Shown: positions 22,483-36,910, numbered from the stretch's first letter. The stretch is 64,000 nucleotides of DNA from Theileria orientalis strain Shintoku (GCF_000740895.1 NC_025260.1:2398001-2462000); one strand, 5' to 3'. Notes: generated from the sequence alone by a model not told the origin. Translations and numbers: made by a program.

Positions 22483-23240
22483 TCACTCGAGAGCGTCCAT
22501 GCTCTTGAGAAGCTTGAGAGAGTCACTGAGGCCGAGAGAAGAGGGCCTGGGCCTCTTGGAGAGGCGAGCGGAAGACTCCTCGGACTCAGTGCTCGTCCTG
22601 CGCTTGTATTTTAGCTTTACGCTGGAGCACCGAGCGTCCTTGCTGGTCAACTTGCAGCACTTGTAGCCCCAAAGCTTAGTTTCGCGGTCGTAGTAGCTGC
22701 CGAAGACGGAGGTGTGGCCGTTGCGGAACACATCCTCGCGGTATTGCGATCGAATCACGAGTTTCCTGTCGTCCTTGGAGGGCGACTTGGTAAGAGAGCC
22801 CGCGGCGGAGTCCGAGGGCTGCGTCAGGATGAGGCCGGACTGGCCGTCCTCGACGAGCCGGTGGTCGACCTTGTACCGCTTCTTCTTCTCCTCGAGAATC
22901 ATCTCCATGCGCTTCAGCTCCTCCTGCTCCCGAATCTGACGCTTAATCTCCAGAGTCTTCAGCTCCTCCTCGCGCTTCTCCTTCAGCTCCTTCTGCCGCT
23001 TCAGTTCCGCCTTCTGCTTCTCCTCAGCAAGCCAGACCTTTTCCATATTCTGATAAGTGCCTAAAAATAAGTTAAACTAAAGGAACATAAAAGGAAACGA
23101 TAACCATTGAGATAAAAACAATGTAAATAAAAATAAATATAAGAATAAACGAAAGAATAAAAATGTAAAGGCGAACCTGGATGAAAGTGTTTGTGCTTGA
23201 TGAAAGCAGCAGATTTGTTGCCGATCTTGCCCATCCACAT
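22483..23240 (-). CDS. CIR_N-domain protein (Cwc25/CIR1-like), probable splicing factor
   Basis: 213 residues from exons 23240-23177 and 23060-22483 (a second ATG lies two codons in). The N-terminus carries the CIR_N signature: KHKHFHPGTYQN followed by EKVWLAEEKQKAE, then a long charged coiled coil of Lys/Glu/Arg. Proteins with this start include Cwc25, a second-step spliceosome factor, and CIR1, a corepressor linked to splicing. The C-terminus (SVFGSYYDRETKLWGYKCC) holds a short conserved-looking patch, then basic and Ser-rich sequence suited to the nucleus. Which subgroup it belongs to is unresolved. It converges with EFL1, with about 105 bp between the stops. Confidence 0.75.
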
Positions 23241-23476
23241 CTTTAAAAACCAAAATTAAAAATAATAAGTGAAAATACAAAGATAGGGAGAAGGATATAA
23301 AAAATATTTACTGATTTAGAACCCAACCACAAAGGACAAATGATTCAGAAAATGTACATTTTGTTAATGTAAATTATTATTTGTGTATCATATAAGTGAT
23401 TAAAAGCAGTTATCTTGGTTAATTTACACAAAACTTGCCTTTTATAGATTTACATAACTATGAACTCACATGGCAG

Positions 23477-24693
23477 ATGCATCCCATCATGGACTCTCTA
23501 GACCAGGAGAGCGTCGAACTTTTTGCAACACTATCAAAGACTGAACCGTGGAGACTGCAGCGTCACTATTTCCCGAGTAAGTTAGGAGGATTCCCGTCTT
23601 GGCTGGACCCAGTACACCTCCCATCCGAATCGGAGCTGAAATGTGACAAGTGTTCGAGCATATTGACGTTCGTCCTACAGGTGTACGCTCCAGATGAGCT
23701 GTCCGAAGACGATATGGCTTTCCACAGGACAGTTTTCCTCTTCGTTTGCCAGCCCTGCGGGAACAGGTGGAAAGCCTTTAGATCTCAGTTGCCGAGGAAG
23801 AACGATTACTACGACTTCCACCCACTTGAGGACAACATTACAATAGCAGATTCAGAAATCGCTAAAAGATGCTGCCTCGCCTGCGGACTTCCGAGTGAAA
23901 ACGTTGCAAAGGAGCCGCTTCCGGAGCTTACGGGCATGAAAATACAACTCATGGACGATGAAGGTAAGTCTTGGATGACCTCAGACATTTTTAGAACACA
24001 GAGAACTTCACGAAAGATGTAAAATAGCCGTTGTACACAAAACACTAAAAGCCACGCTGGAGGAGTGGAACCTGAACATATGTGAAGGAGAGATTCCAGT
24101 CACAGCGAACTATTTATCGCATGAAAAGTCACTCTACAAAAAATATTTAATGGAAAAGAAGTCGAATGGAGGTATCTTAGCACATGAAATATGACATTTA
24201 ACCTTTAGATGTGATGGATGAGTCGGAGGAGCAAGCGTTCGAAAGCATCCAGGAGGAAAACATGATTTTAGACAAGTCATTTAAGAAATTTTGTAAAAAA
24301 ACGACCCCAAACGAAGTATTATACTATTCGAGAGAAGGAGAGCCGCTTTGGTTGAGTGATAAGACAAAGAGGCCAGTTATATCAGGACTAGAAAAAACGA
24401 TGGAATCAAAGTCCGAAAATTCCATGGCAGATGAATCGGACACTAGCAACATTGGTTATGAGGATGAACAAACAATTATACCGCCGTGTGAAAATTGCGG
24501 AAGTGTGCGATCTTTTGAATTTCAAGTGCTGCCTCAGATACTACACTACCTTAAATCAGATAGAATCGATTTCGGAAGTATTTCAGTCTACACATGCTCA
24601 AAATCCTGTAAAATAGAGAATAAATACCAAAAAGAGGTCGTTTTTATGGAAAAGGACTATTCGCTGATTCCAAAGAAGACAACTATAAGCTAA
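23477..24693 (+). CDS. PDCD2 / TSR4 family protein
   Basis: 382 residues, exons 23477-23963, 23995-24171 and 24209-24693. The PDCD2/Tsr4 family protects ribosomal protein uS5 (RPS2) and is needed for 40S assembly. Typical features: LGGFPSWLDP, CDKCSSILTFVLQVYAP, FHRTVFLFVC, WKAFRSQLPRKNDYYDF, and the C-terminal half beginning PPCENCGSVRSFEFQVLPQ then ISVYTCSKSC. The cysteine pairs should bind zinc. The start is taken at the first ATG; the open frame runs further back but without an ATG. Introns are 31 and 37 nt. A second ribosome-assembly factor close to EFL1. Confidence 0.92.
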
Positions 24694-25079
24694 TATTTTA
24701 CAAAATTACTCATATGTGTATACTTCTATTCAGAAATTCCAACAGATTATGAACAGATGTGCATAAAAGAGTGCTAAAACTACCAATAAAATAGGTTTAT
24801 AACGCAGAAATACACATGTGTGGTTGGAATCCTATCAAACACATTCCCCACAGTAGGGGTGTAAAGCTTTAATCAGTTAAACAACAATACAATACGATTT
24901 AAATAAATTTACGAACTCAGTAGTAAGTTTATCTAATATTTAAGAAAGAGTGTTTATGCGATAAACCAGCCCAATTATATTATTGTGTGCAAGTGGAATC
25001 TCACACAATAGTGTATTTTATTGTCTATAAAAGGAAAACCGTTAGATTCTTATTAGATTCCTCTTATTCACTCAAAAAT
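24694..25079. other. Intergenic region before acidic secreted protein
   Basis: Non-coding, AT-rich. A frame upstream of 25080 is open from 24987 but has no ATG. Nothing else seen. Confidence 0.6.
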
Positions 25080-26900
25080 ATGGACTTGAAGCTACTCATT
25101 TTCGTAAACAGCATCCTCCTAGGAACATTAAAGGCGGGCACACCCGCACTGTGCCGTATGTCAAGTTCTGATTTGGATTTGGGAGAAGAAGGAGACCTAG
25201 GTGTAGGAAAATATTATGTAGACGACAAGACAGATAAGTTGGAGACGTCGGAAACCACTGAGCCAGACAGCTCAGGGGACGCGGAGATGTCCTCGGGAGA
25301 TGAGAGTTTGTCGGAGCTGATGAACCCAAACTCACAGAAAACACCAGTGGAGTCAGATGCACACGTGGCCGAAGATGTGGAATCTGCACTGCAATCAGAG
25401 TCAGAAGAAGGAGCGCTGAAGTCGGATGAAGACTCAGAAGAGTCGGCAAAGTCTAACACACGGGTAGATGCAAAATCGGAAAAGACAGAAGAAGAGTTCA
25501 GAGAGTCGGATGTACTGAAGCTGCTGTTTGAAGACGTGTCGACAGAGTATTCGGACGACTACGCAAAGTCGGTGGATGATGGAAAGGAAATGGACCCAGA
25601 AAAGGAGTACTCAGTGAAGTCATACGTGCCAGGAGAGAGCATCCTGGTGCTAGCAACGCCAAGCGGATGCTCACTCATGGACTTCGAGGGCACGGAGGAA
25701 GGACCGCAGATGGTGGAGTTTAAGTTTACGACGTCGCAGCTGGACGACTGCGTAAAGCTTAACGAGGACATACTGAACGAGATGACAGATCACCTGGCGA
25801 GACAAGTGGCACAGACGAAAGGACCGACGACGAAAATGGTGGAAATATCAGTAAGAGACCCAATGAGAAACAGCCAGTTAAACATAAGGGAGACGACGAA
25901 GGTGTTCTCAACAGGACACAGAGACCCAGGAGAGTCTCTGGAGGAAGAAGAGTACGAGAGAGGTCCTGAGAGTGAGTTTGTGGATGACCTTAGGAGTAAG
26001 TTTGAAAACGAGGAGATCGTGACGGACGAAGAAGACAAGAAGGACGCAAGGATGCTCCTGTCTGAAATTTTGAACTTTGACTTCCTGCCAACAAACTCAG
26101 ATTCAGTGTACGTGATGTCGTACTCGTTCAAAGAAGAGGACTCGGAAGAAGCACTGGAGAGAGAACAGCTGTTGAACGAGTTCTACTCAGTGCTGAACGA
26201 AGGAGAAGATGAAATGGAGGCCCCGGAGGATGTGGAGGAAAAGGGAGAGACAAGGAGAAGCGGCGATGGCGCAAGCGCCAGGGGAGCCAGCGGAAAAAGG
26301 AATGGCTTCCAAAACAGAAAAAAAAATGAAAAAAGTGAAAAGTTTGAATCGCTATTCAAGTCAATGGAAAATTTCACAAATGAAAAGTTCGAAAAGGTAA
26401 TAGGAGAGATGAAAAGATTGCTGGAAACAGAAGAGGGCAAGAAGGAGCTGGAAAAAATCAGTAAGAAGCTGCAGTCGCAATTCGAAAAAACTAGGGACCT
26501 GCTGCAGAAGGAAGTGAACGAAGGAAAGCAAATACTGAGTGACCTGAGTAAGCACGGAGTGGAAAGCGTGGAATGCAGCGGACTGAAAAGCGAAGAGTGC
26601 AGCAAGTACTCGAAGTGCGAAATGATGGACGTCGACGGCAAGGAGATGTGCTTCGTCTCGCCGAAGACAATCTACTGGCTCCTGGAGACGAGCTGCGGCC
26701 TGCAGTCAAAGTCGGCGCTGATGTCAATCGCGAGAGACCTGAACAGAGCGGGCATCATGAGCACCAGGAGAGTGAGCCACCTGGAGCAGTCGTTCGACCC
26801 GAGGAAAATCTGCAACGCAATAACACACGCGTACCTGTCGAAGCTGGCGCCGAAGGAGGACCAGCAGCCAAACAGAGCATTCAACCACACGACCCAGTAA
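25080..26900 (+). CDS. Acidic secreted protein with C-terminal Cys domain, unknown function
   Basis: 606 residues, single exon. MDLKLLIFVNSILLGTLKAG is a signal peptide. Residues ~30-180 are highly acidic and Ser-rich (many SE, DE and ESEE runs) and probably disordered. A middle region is more ordered (YVPGESILVLATPSGCSLMD). Residues ~425-530 form a Lys/Glu-rich coiled coil. The last ~100 residues hold a cysteine-containing segment (VECSGLKSEECSKYSKCEM, then YWLLETSCGLQ). The design (leader, acidic spacer, coiled coil, Cys domain) is that of apicomplexan secreted or surface proteins, and a schizont or merozoite role is possible, but I recognise no named antigen. Confidence 0.85.
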   Translation: MDLKLLIFVNSILLGTLKAGTPALCRMSSSDLDLGEEGDLGVGKYYVDDKTDKLETSETTEPDSSGDAEMSSGDESLSELMNPNSQKTPVESDAHVAEDVESALQSESEEGALKSDEDSEESAKSNTRVDAKSEKTEEEFRESDVLKLLFEDVSTEYSDDYAKSVDDGKEMDPEKEYSVKSYVPGESILVLATPSGCSLMDFEGTEEGPQMVEFKFTTSQLDDCVKLNEDILNEMTDHLARQVAQTKGPTTKMVEISVRDPMRNSQLNIRETTKVFSTGHRDPGESLEEEEYERGPESEFVDDLRSKFENEEIVTDEEDKKDARMLLSEILNFDFLPTNSDSVYVMSYSFKEEDSEEALEREQLLNEFYSVLNEGEDEMEAPEDVEEKGETRRSGDGASARGASGKRNGFQNRKKNEKSEKFESLFKSMENFTNEKFEKVIGEMKRLLETEEGKKELEKISKKLQSQFEKTRDLLQKEVNEGKQILSDLSKHGVESVECSGLKSEECSKYSKCEMMDVDGKEMCFVSPKTIYWLLETSCGLQSKSALMSIARDLNRAGIMSTRRVSHLEQSFDPRKICNAITHAYLSKLAPKEDQQPNRAFNHTTQ

Positions 26901-27471
26901 AATAAACAAAGAGACAACAGACAACATAATATCATACAGCACAACCCAGACGAGTAGGCATTGCACGCACGGAGTCCAGAAAAATGGGCATATATGATAG
27001 CGTATATTGCACAAGTATATTGATAGATAGATGAGTAAGATAGATAGTAGATATAGGAACGTATATAAGTATTAAAATATGCAAATGGGACGGAAATATT
27101 AGATGAAAGGGTAAGTGGTTGTGTGGACAGAATTAAGGACAATAATGAATAGTAAAAAAATGGAATCTCAGAAAAAAATGTGAAAATATAGAAAAAACAA
27201 AGGGCTTTGATGGAATAAAATGAAAATATAAGCATATATTAATAAAAGGAAGTGTGTAAAAAGGCACGGAAGGGAGGAAGGGAGATTATAGGTGAAAAAA
27301 AAGAAAATTGAATATTTAGATGGAAACTAAATATATAAAACAAGATTAAAATGAAAACATAGAGATAAATTAATTTGAGGAACCCATAAATGAAAACTAC
27401 AACATAGGAAAGTGTGGAATCTGGAATCACTACAAAGTAATCAAAACAAATCACAATTTACATATTTTATA
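26901..27471. other. Intergenic region before eIF3i
   Basis: 571 bp, purine-rich on the + strand, with no convincing ORF, repeat or RNA gene. Confidence 0.6.
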
Positions 27472-29130
27472 ATGAAGCCAATAATTCTAAGAGGACATCA
27501 CAGGCCGCTTACTTGTGTAAAGACAAATAAACACGGAGATTTACTCTTCACCTGCGGAAAGGTAAAATAGTGGTAGATAAAGCAGAAAAGGAATAGTGCG
27601 ACACATAAATAGATAGTTTAGAGTACTATGAACAAAGTAGCATGAGTGAAACAAGTGTAAAAAATATATAATGAACAATTAGGACGCAATCTTGGCACTA
27701 TGGAGAACAGATAACGGACAGCAAATAGGTGAGTCAGGGAACCGTTAAATAGATAACAGGACGGTACAACTGCGGAAGAGGAGCAGTTTGGGGGTGTGAC
27801 ATAACACTGAACTCGAAGTATCTGCTGGCAGCGTCAGGAGACTCGAAAGTGTTGCTGTTCGACGCACTCAAGGGAACGACCCTCCTGGAAATACAAGAGG
27901 AGGGGCCCTGCAAGTAAGAAATAAAGAGCATAGAAGTAAAATAAGCTAGTATAAGTGGAAAAAATGGAATTGTATAAGAACACGGAGGAATGAAACGATC
28001 GCTGGCCCCTAATTTATTTATAGATACGTTGAGTGGAATAAGAATCCCAGCGCACAGAACAAGTTCGTAGTAGTGCACGACGATTTCTCGGATTCCGTGA
28101 AAATGGCACTGAAGCTGTACGAAGTGACGCCGACCACGGCGCCAGACGGCTCAATGGAACTGGGCTCCAGAGTAATCTGGATTCAGAGAGGATATCGTAA
28201 CAGGTGTCAGCAGTGCCACTGGGGTCCACTGGACAAGACAGTGGTGACGGCACACGAGGACGGACAGATCAACGTAGGAAAACGAATACAATTAACCAGA
28301 TAGATGATAGATAGTTGTGTAGCCACAAAAATATAGCTGCAGAGACATATAAATAGTTGAGTAAAAAAACAGCTATGGCTAATGTTTACACACAAAAATA
28401 CATGACACTGTGCAGGTGTGGAGTTCATATGACGGCATGCATTTGAGGACTCTGGATGCCCACAAAGGCACAGTAACATCGCTGGCATTCGACCTGTACA
28501 GCCTGTTGATGTTATCAGTAAGTTTCCAACGACCGTTTACATGTAGATATCTAATGCACACACTACTATACACATATAATAATAAACATACTACTACAAA
28601 TACTAACACAAATACCAACTCTCATAAATAATACACAAATACCAACGGACATACTAACACACATATACCAACTGTCATAAATAATACAAATAATAATAAA
28701 ATCATCATTACTGTAGTGTTCGTCCGACGGCACAGCGAAGCTATGGGAGACGGCAATGTGGACGAACATAAAGGTACTGACGTATAATTTCATCAGCTTG
28801 ACGTAGAGTTATAAGACTGATAGACCACTTAACGCCTGCGACATTTCGCCTCTGTTCAACGTGGAGGACGGAACGAAGGCGCACATACTGCTGGGAGGAG
28901 GCCAGGAGGCAGACCAAGTCACAACGACGGCAGCCTCAGAAGGAAAGTTCCAGGCGCTGATATACAACTTGATCCACGAGGAGGAGGTGGGCAGCATCAA
29001 GGGGCACTTCGGACCAATCAACACACTGACATTCCTGGCAGACGGCACGGGCTACGTCAGCGGCGGAGAGGACGGCTTTGTGAGAATATACCACTTCGAC
29101 CGCGAATACGCACTGGACAAATACGACTAA
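27472..29130 (+). CDS. EIF3I: Translation initiation factor eIF3 subunit i (TIF34/TRIP-1)
   Basis: 340 residues in seven exons: 27472-27561, 27683-27728, 27760-27913, 28024-28273, 28416-28517, 28717-28773 and 28807-29130. A seven-bladed WD40 protein of the eIF3 complex, which recruits mRNA and initiator tRNA to the 40S subunit. Diagnostic segments: MKPIILRGHHRPLTCVK at the start, GDLLFTCGKDAILALWR, YVEWNKNP, VWSSYDGMHLRTL-AHKGTVTSL, and a C-terminal GHFGPINTLTF then YVSGGEDGFVRIYHFD. Length matches the family (about 325-350). Intron 5 (28518-28716) carries an imperfect ~51-bp tandem duplication. Confidence 0.95.
28600..28700. repeat. Imperfect ~51-bp duplication in eIF3i intron
   Basis: A segment starting atactaacacaaatacca near 28600 recurs as atactaacacacatatacca at 28651, both followed by cataaataatac. 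It lies wholly within the intron. Confidence 0.7.
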
Positions 29131-29355
29131 AAGGCTAATGTAATAACATAAAAAATTGAATGCACTCGTAGTCATTAATAATTAGTTATGGCAGCGTATT
29201 GACAACTAGCATTAATAATTAACGGCAAGGTGTGAACTAACACTAACAATTAAGTAATGTCAGGGTATTGACAATTAAGACTAATAATTAGGCAACACAG
29301 GCGAGTAGAAGTATGTGGAAATGCATGTATTCACGTAAAATAAGCATTAAGCATA

Positions 29356-31343
29356 TTAAGGCATCAGCGACCTGATGAAAGACTGCTGACTGAGGCCAAT
29401 GGACCTCTTTTCAGAATAGCGAGACTTGATTAGGTCGACTTTACTGGCATTAGGACCAACAGAAACCGACGTCCTCAAAAAGGAGTTCAAGCTCATCTAA
29501 ATAAGGAGTGTTAGTTGAAAGGTCGTGAAAAGGGAGCGGTAAGATAAAAAACGTGAATTTCACAGCGCTAACCTGCAAGTTCCTGGTGTTTATGAACTTG
29601 AAAGTCCCAAGAGTCTTAAAGAGGAGGAGGAACTCTTCGAAGCAGAGGTCGTTGAGGGACGTCGAGATGTTGTTGTAAATAAGGTACACTGTTCTGAATA
29701 TGTGAGAGTCGCTGGTGGAACTGTCCCTTGAAAGCGCTGACGACAACGGCGGATCGCTACAAGGTGATGAAAAATACATGTGGTAGCCGGACAGCAGCCT
29801 CAGCGAGGCCTTTCCATCCAAGTTGGTGGCGATCCTCTCCCCGACACTAAAGATGCCCCCAAACAAGCCATCGTGTCTGCAAATGACCATATATTGCCAT
29901 GACATAATTTAAAGAACAGAAAACTAGATTAGATTACCATAAACTAATCGAGGCTGACATAACTTATACTACCATAAACTAAACAGACAACTAGCTTAGA
30001 TTACCATAAACCCTAAACTAAACGCACCTAAAGTTAATCTTGAAGAAACAATAAAATGCATCTGCAACGTCGTTTGGGTGCATACGGTCAATGCACCTGG
30101 CCAGTGAGTCTCCGCAATTTCTAAATTAGGCGTTAAAACAATTAGGCGTTACACAAATTTGGTAATCGAGGAATAAAGTAGCGTGCAACTACTATAAACT
30201 GTCAACAATGTACCTAAACAGGCTCTTATTGTACACGTTCCTGGTGACACATGATTGCAGGAGCTTGAGCACAGTCTTGTGGCTACTGGCGACCAAATTG
30301 GCCAGGGAGTACCTCATGTACAGCCTCCAGGCATTCTCATCGCCTACTCCCGCCCTGGCCAGGTAGTTTAGTATGGATGCAAAATTAACCATGCCGAGTT
30401 CATTAGAGGAAAGGGCGTCAGAGTCAACCAATCTGAAGTGTTTTCCATTAGGATATCACCCATAAACTTACGAGGCTATTAGACTTCCAAAGCCCTCACT
30501 GTACAGCTTCAGGTGACACAAAGACTCGCTGAACGCGGCTGTTAGGCTGAAAACGTACCACAACTTCGCGATGGAGCCATAGGAGACGTAGTTAGAGTGT
30601 TTCGGGAGATCGTGTACCACCTTCATTGCCAACGTCCTGAGGCCCTCATTGCTTCCAAACATCATGCTGCCGTAGAGCAGACAATCTAAACATTGGGATT
30701 AAACATGTGTTATCGTCACTGGCAACTATAAATCGACAACTAGTAATTGGGAATTAACAACTAGCAACGAGTAATGGGCAACTAGCAACCAGTAATAAGA
30801 AACTAGTAATCAGTAATAAGAAACTAGTAATCAGTAATATGTATTTAACAACAATATACGTGTATAGAGTGAAAAATAGCATTCCGAAGATGCTTGGAGA
30901 TACCAGGGCACATACCTGTGATCTTACTGAAGTCGTCCATTTTGTGAAGGTGAGGCAGCATTGAGTCGAGCAAAAGGCCGTCTCTTAGCTCCAGCTTCGA
31001 CATCATGATTAAAATTGTCAGCAGGTTTCCGTCGTCCAGGGACCCTCCCATGCTGTTCACCACGTATTTCAGGAGGTACTTCAGCTCCTCCCTCGTGTAA
31101 TCCCTGCTCATCACCTTCTTCAAATACTTGTTCAAGTTCTTCCTGTCCACCAGTTTACTGTTTACTGTAAGTATGCTGAATCTGCTTTCAATCCCATCCG
31201 TTGATGCGCTCCTTGCTCTCTCAATTCCTCCGTTAACACTCTCATAATGATATACATATTTACGCCTTCTCAGATTAGGGGTTGTTGCTGGGTTGACAAT
31301 TCGCTTAAAGTAGCCAACAGGTAAACTAACTCTATTAACTCTA

Positions 31344-31357
<14 letters not shown>
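29356..31357 (-). CDS. Helical protein of unknown function, possibly mitochondrial
   Basis: 470 residues, six exons: 31357-30916, 30685-30472, 30432-30214, 30120-30028, 29876-29573 and 29496-29356. The basic start (MEPFSRVNRVSLPVGYFKR) and RRRKYVYHYES could be a mitochondrial presequence. The rest is leucine-rich helix in repeated short units (for example LLTILIMMSKLELRDG, IAKLWYVFSLTAAFSESLC and ILNYLARAGVG). That pattern recalls apicomplexan mitochondrial helical-repeat RNA-binding proteins; a C-terminal RAP domain is not obvious. Its ATG lies inside the last exon of SufS on the same strand. The splice joins were chosen by frame and helix continuity. Function not assigned. Confidence 0.7.
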
Positions 31358-33139
<1,782 letters not shown>

Positions 33140-33397
33140 TGAAAAAACATTGATATAAATATCAAAATCAACAAAACTACCGTTATTCTAAGTAGTTTTA
33201 AACCTATTATTTCAAATATATGTATAGGGCTATGTGTCGAATTTTCTTCACTATGGCTGACTAAGAATATTCAATTTTTTCTATCTTTAAAATGTATATT
33301 ATTTGAAAGGTTCATATATGTAAATGTATATGTAAATTGCTAAGTTTAGCATGATAAATGTGTCGATTTACAGTTTATTTCATTTGTTCTGTTAAAT

Positions 33398-35262
33398 ATG
33401 ATTGATTTTAAAACGATAATGGGTCTGAAAAGAATTGTGTCACCAATTAGGCACAATTGGATCCAAAAATATACATACTCGATCAAATTCTCAGACACGG
33501 TAATGAAAGTTATGTCAAATTATAAGTCAACTCAAATTAAAAATGTTTGTGTTCTCGAAAAGATAACAAAGTTTGACCTGGAAGTTCAAAATGGATTGAC
33601 ACCAGAACAAGTGTACAATAGTTTTCCATGTAAGTTGGAGAAATTGAATAAGTTTTTTAGTGGCATACAAAACACACATAACTCACAAAAAAATCATGGA
33701 ATCGCTAATTAGACACCTAATAGATGTGTATAAACTAGATATTCAAGTAATTAAAGCGCAATCAAAGGGAGTATTGCCCTTTGGAGTGCAAGGTAACAAG
33801 TACCGATACAGGCCAGATTTGGTAATCAGCGCAGGTACGAATATATGAAGGAATATATAAACACACCTTTATATTATAAAATAAGATATTGGAGCTTATT
33901 CCCGCAGCGTACAGATTTTAATTAGGAGGTGACGGAACATTTTTGGAGGCGTCGTCCTTGATCCCACCGGGCCAACTGACAGACACGCCAATTTGGCTGG
34001 TGGGATTGAACACGGACCCAGAAAGAAGTTTGGGAAACCTGTGTATGTCGTACTACGGACCTAAGATACAGCATCACTTAAACTGCGGATTCGAAGATGA
34101 CGTGAAGAATCAAACAAAATTGAACGAAAACTGTTTAAAAACACACACGGATAAAGACTTGGACGATTTTTGTAGTTTTATATATTACAGAGGAGATGAG
34201 AAGAAAATATGCCTAAAATCACCAGATAATATCACAGAAGAGGACAGGAACAGTAAGGAAAACAAAGTGATAACATACGACCAGTATGTAAACACACTGT
34301 TGGACAACCTGTTGAACTTCAGGCTGCACCCAATACCGAGGCAGAGGCTGAGGCTGAAGCTGTTTAAAAGAAAGTTCATGAGGAACGACACACTGGATAC
34401 GACGACGGCGAACAAGGAGGATCTGGACAGTAATAAGATAGAGAACACGCTGGTGACGGAAAAAAACTCGACGTTCGAGGAGCAGGACCTGGAAAAGGCA
34501 AACGACACAGATTCGAAGTTCTACACGTTCCCGCACGGAGTGTTGAACGACGTGATGATCGCAGACAAGGACTTCGGAAAGACGTTCTACGCAATAGTGC
34601 AGATAGACGACAAGCCGCTTAAGAGGATTAAGTCCTCAGGGGTGCTGATAACGACGGGAACGGGATCGACGGCGTGGGCGTACAACGTGTCAAAGATGAA
34701 CTTTTTCGAAGGAACGAGGCTAATCAAGTGCCTGCTGGAGAACCCAATGGTAGACAAATCGCTTTCAGAAACAATAAGTAGGTGAAGCCATTTAGTACAC
34801 ACGTAGTACTTAGGTAGTTAACACATTGTTAAATTCAACTGTTTGTTCTAATAACATTTCATTTAGACGATGATGTAATAAGGCAGTCGATTGAAACTTT
34901 TAATCAGAAGTTGAAAATGGATCCGAGTGGAACAGTTATGAGATGCCTAATTAGAGAACCAATATCGAACAAGTGAGTGGAGCATACCTACTTAATCAGA
35001 TAGTCAGATAAGGTTGAACATACACGTCCATATCTATTTGCATATGTATAGACACGAACGTGTATAATCGCAGAAGGTATAATAAATCTTGTTCAGAACG
35101 ACGGAATGTAGGAGCTTCTATAACTGCCACAGGATCAAGGTGGTCCCCCTGTCAAAAAACTCACAAATATGCGTTGATGGATCGAAAACACTAAAGCTGG
35201 ATTATGGCGACATAGTGGTTTTGAAAAGCTTCGAAAGTGATCTGATATGGTCATTCATTTAA
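33398..35262 (+). CDS. NAD kinase
   Basis: 509 residues, exons 33398-33629, 33661-33834, 33926-34777, 34867-34972 and 35097-35262. Phosphorylates NAD to NADP. Signatures: SAGGDGTFLEAS, created only by the splice at 33834/33926 and holding the GGDGT catalytic motif; VGLNTDPERSLG; NDVMIADKDFGK; and TTGTGSTAWAYNVSKM. It is much longer than a minimal NAD kinase, owing to a charged, low-complexity insertion (about 34120-34500) between the two lobes. The N-terminus up to the GGDGT motif is basic and may be a targeting sequence. The layout with a long insert resembles the mitochondrial NADK2 branch, but this is tentative. Confidence 0.92.
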
Positions 35263-35433
35263 GTCACAAATATAATTAAAAGTTCATATACGTGATTACT
35301 AGTATTGGTCGAAGGCTTGCTTGACTCTAGAGTTAGGCCACCGGAAAAGGCACACGAATGAATGCAAAAGGTAAGCCTAGCAACACTGTGACCCATCAGA
35401 GATAAATAATGGAGTTTAGTGAACAAAGTACAA

Positions 35434-36334
35434 TTAGAGCTTGTTGAAGGAAACAATGGTCGCAGATTGGACTAGACCAAGAACCTCATCGTCACTGTCG
35501 TAGTCGTCCTCGTCGTCACGCTCCTCCTTAAGCTTCTTCTGGTCCTCAGTAAGACCGAGGCTCTCAATCATCTCCACAACCTCGTTGGTGTTGACGAGGT
35601 CGTCGACAATGGTGCACATGACCTGCAGCTTCTCAATGCCGAAGGCGAGAGGGATCCTGGTGGAGGCCTCGCCCCAAGTCAGACCCTCGACCTTGAGGCC
35701 CTTGACGAGCCTCAGCACCTCATCCAAGTCAACGTCGACGCTGGCAGGCTCGATGTGGAGGACGAGAGAAGACTTGTTCACGGGCTTCTTCTTCGTCTTG
35801 GCAGCCTTCATGGCCTCCATCTTCTTCTTCAAGGAATCTCCATCATCCTCGTCGTCAGCAGCATCACCTGAAGAACATTTTTAGAAAAAAGGTAAACATG
35901 AGGTAAACATGGACTACATAAAGGTAGGTGAACCACAATGTCTGATGTGTAACTAAAAAACATAAGTATAAAAAAGTTTAAGTGTAAAAATAATTAATTT
36001 AAGAAATCGGTGAAACAAAAATGAGAAGGAGAAGTAACCCACCAAATAGATCTAAGTCATCGTCAGCCTTCTTAGCTTCATCGACCTTAAAATGACCCTT
36101 TGGAAGGCCACTGGGAGGATTCTTGTGCCATGTTTTAACGTGTAAATACCAGCGGTAAACATTCGGGTAGGCACTTTGAGAAGGGGTGTCAGCTAATTTA
36201 TTGAAAACGGCAACATCGTCAGTCGTTGCGTTCTTGACTCCACCAACGAAGGAGTGGTATGAAAGATATTTATCCAAATCAGCAAGACCCTCAGGCTTAC
36301 CAAGTAAATCAAAATTCAGCTTAACGTCGGCCAT
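35434..36334 (-). CDS. Elongation factor 1-beta (eEF1B-beta/alpha), GDP-GTP exchange factor
   Basis: 241 residues, exons 36334-36043 and 35867-35434. It recharges eEF1A with GTP during elongation. The C-terminal exchange domain reads SSLVLHIEPASVDVDL, GLTWGEASTRIPLAFGI and LQVMCTIVDDLV, with an acidic linker (GDAADDEDDGDS) and a GST-C-like N-terminal domain (LADLDKYLSYHSFVGG). The family's terminal lysine-rich or aromatic end is modified here (ATIVSFNKL). High GC and even codon use suggest strong expression. Confidence 0.95.
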
Positions 36335-36910
36335 ATCAACGAAAAATTATTATGAAAAATAATGAGATAAACGGGCGGATTTAGATATAAATGTAATGAG
36401 ATAATGGGGGTTGGTTAAAAACAAAAATCAATTGATACAACGATCTTGACTGATTTACAAATAAGATTCATAAAAATTTTACAACGTAAAGTTAAACTTT
36501 TGTTCGAGATCAGGTGAATCGGTGTGAACAATGTTAGTACGTCTCGCACATAATGTGTTAACCCACTAAATTTATAAAACTTCCATCCTTCTTAACGTAA
36601 CTAACACTCTGCTGTGTATAAAAGTCGATGTAATTGGGGTTTGAAGGCGTTTATAAAGATATATCTTGCACCTCATAGTGGATGTGTGTTAAACAACATA
36701 TTTAGTATTATTTGTTTAATTAATTTGTAAATATAGCAACACATGTATTTTTTTATTTTTTGATAGATTTTTTACGCCATATAGATCAAAAATTAATACA
36801 ATTAATGTTCATGTCCACACATTTGTTTATTAATGTTTAATGTTATGCTTATTATACAAAATTGCAATTTAATCATGAATTAAATTTAACTCATATGTAT
36901 ATGACGGTTG
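36335..36910. other. Divergent intergenic region
   Basis: 576 bp between eEF1B-beta (minus) and kinesin (+). It should contain both promoters; AT-rich, with poly-T stretches near 36750 and no named element. Confidence 0.6.

Noticed and set aside
26183..26641. 152-codon minus-strand ORF
   Set aside because: Antisense of the Lys/Glu-rich coiled-coil of the acidic secreted protein; a compositional shadow.
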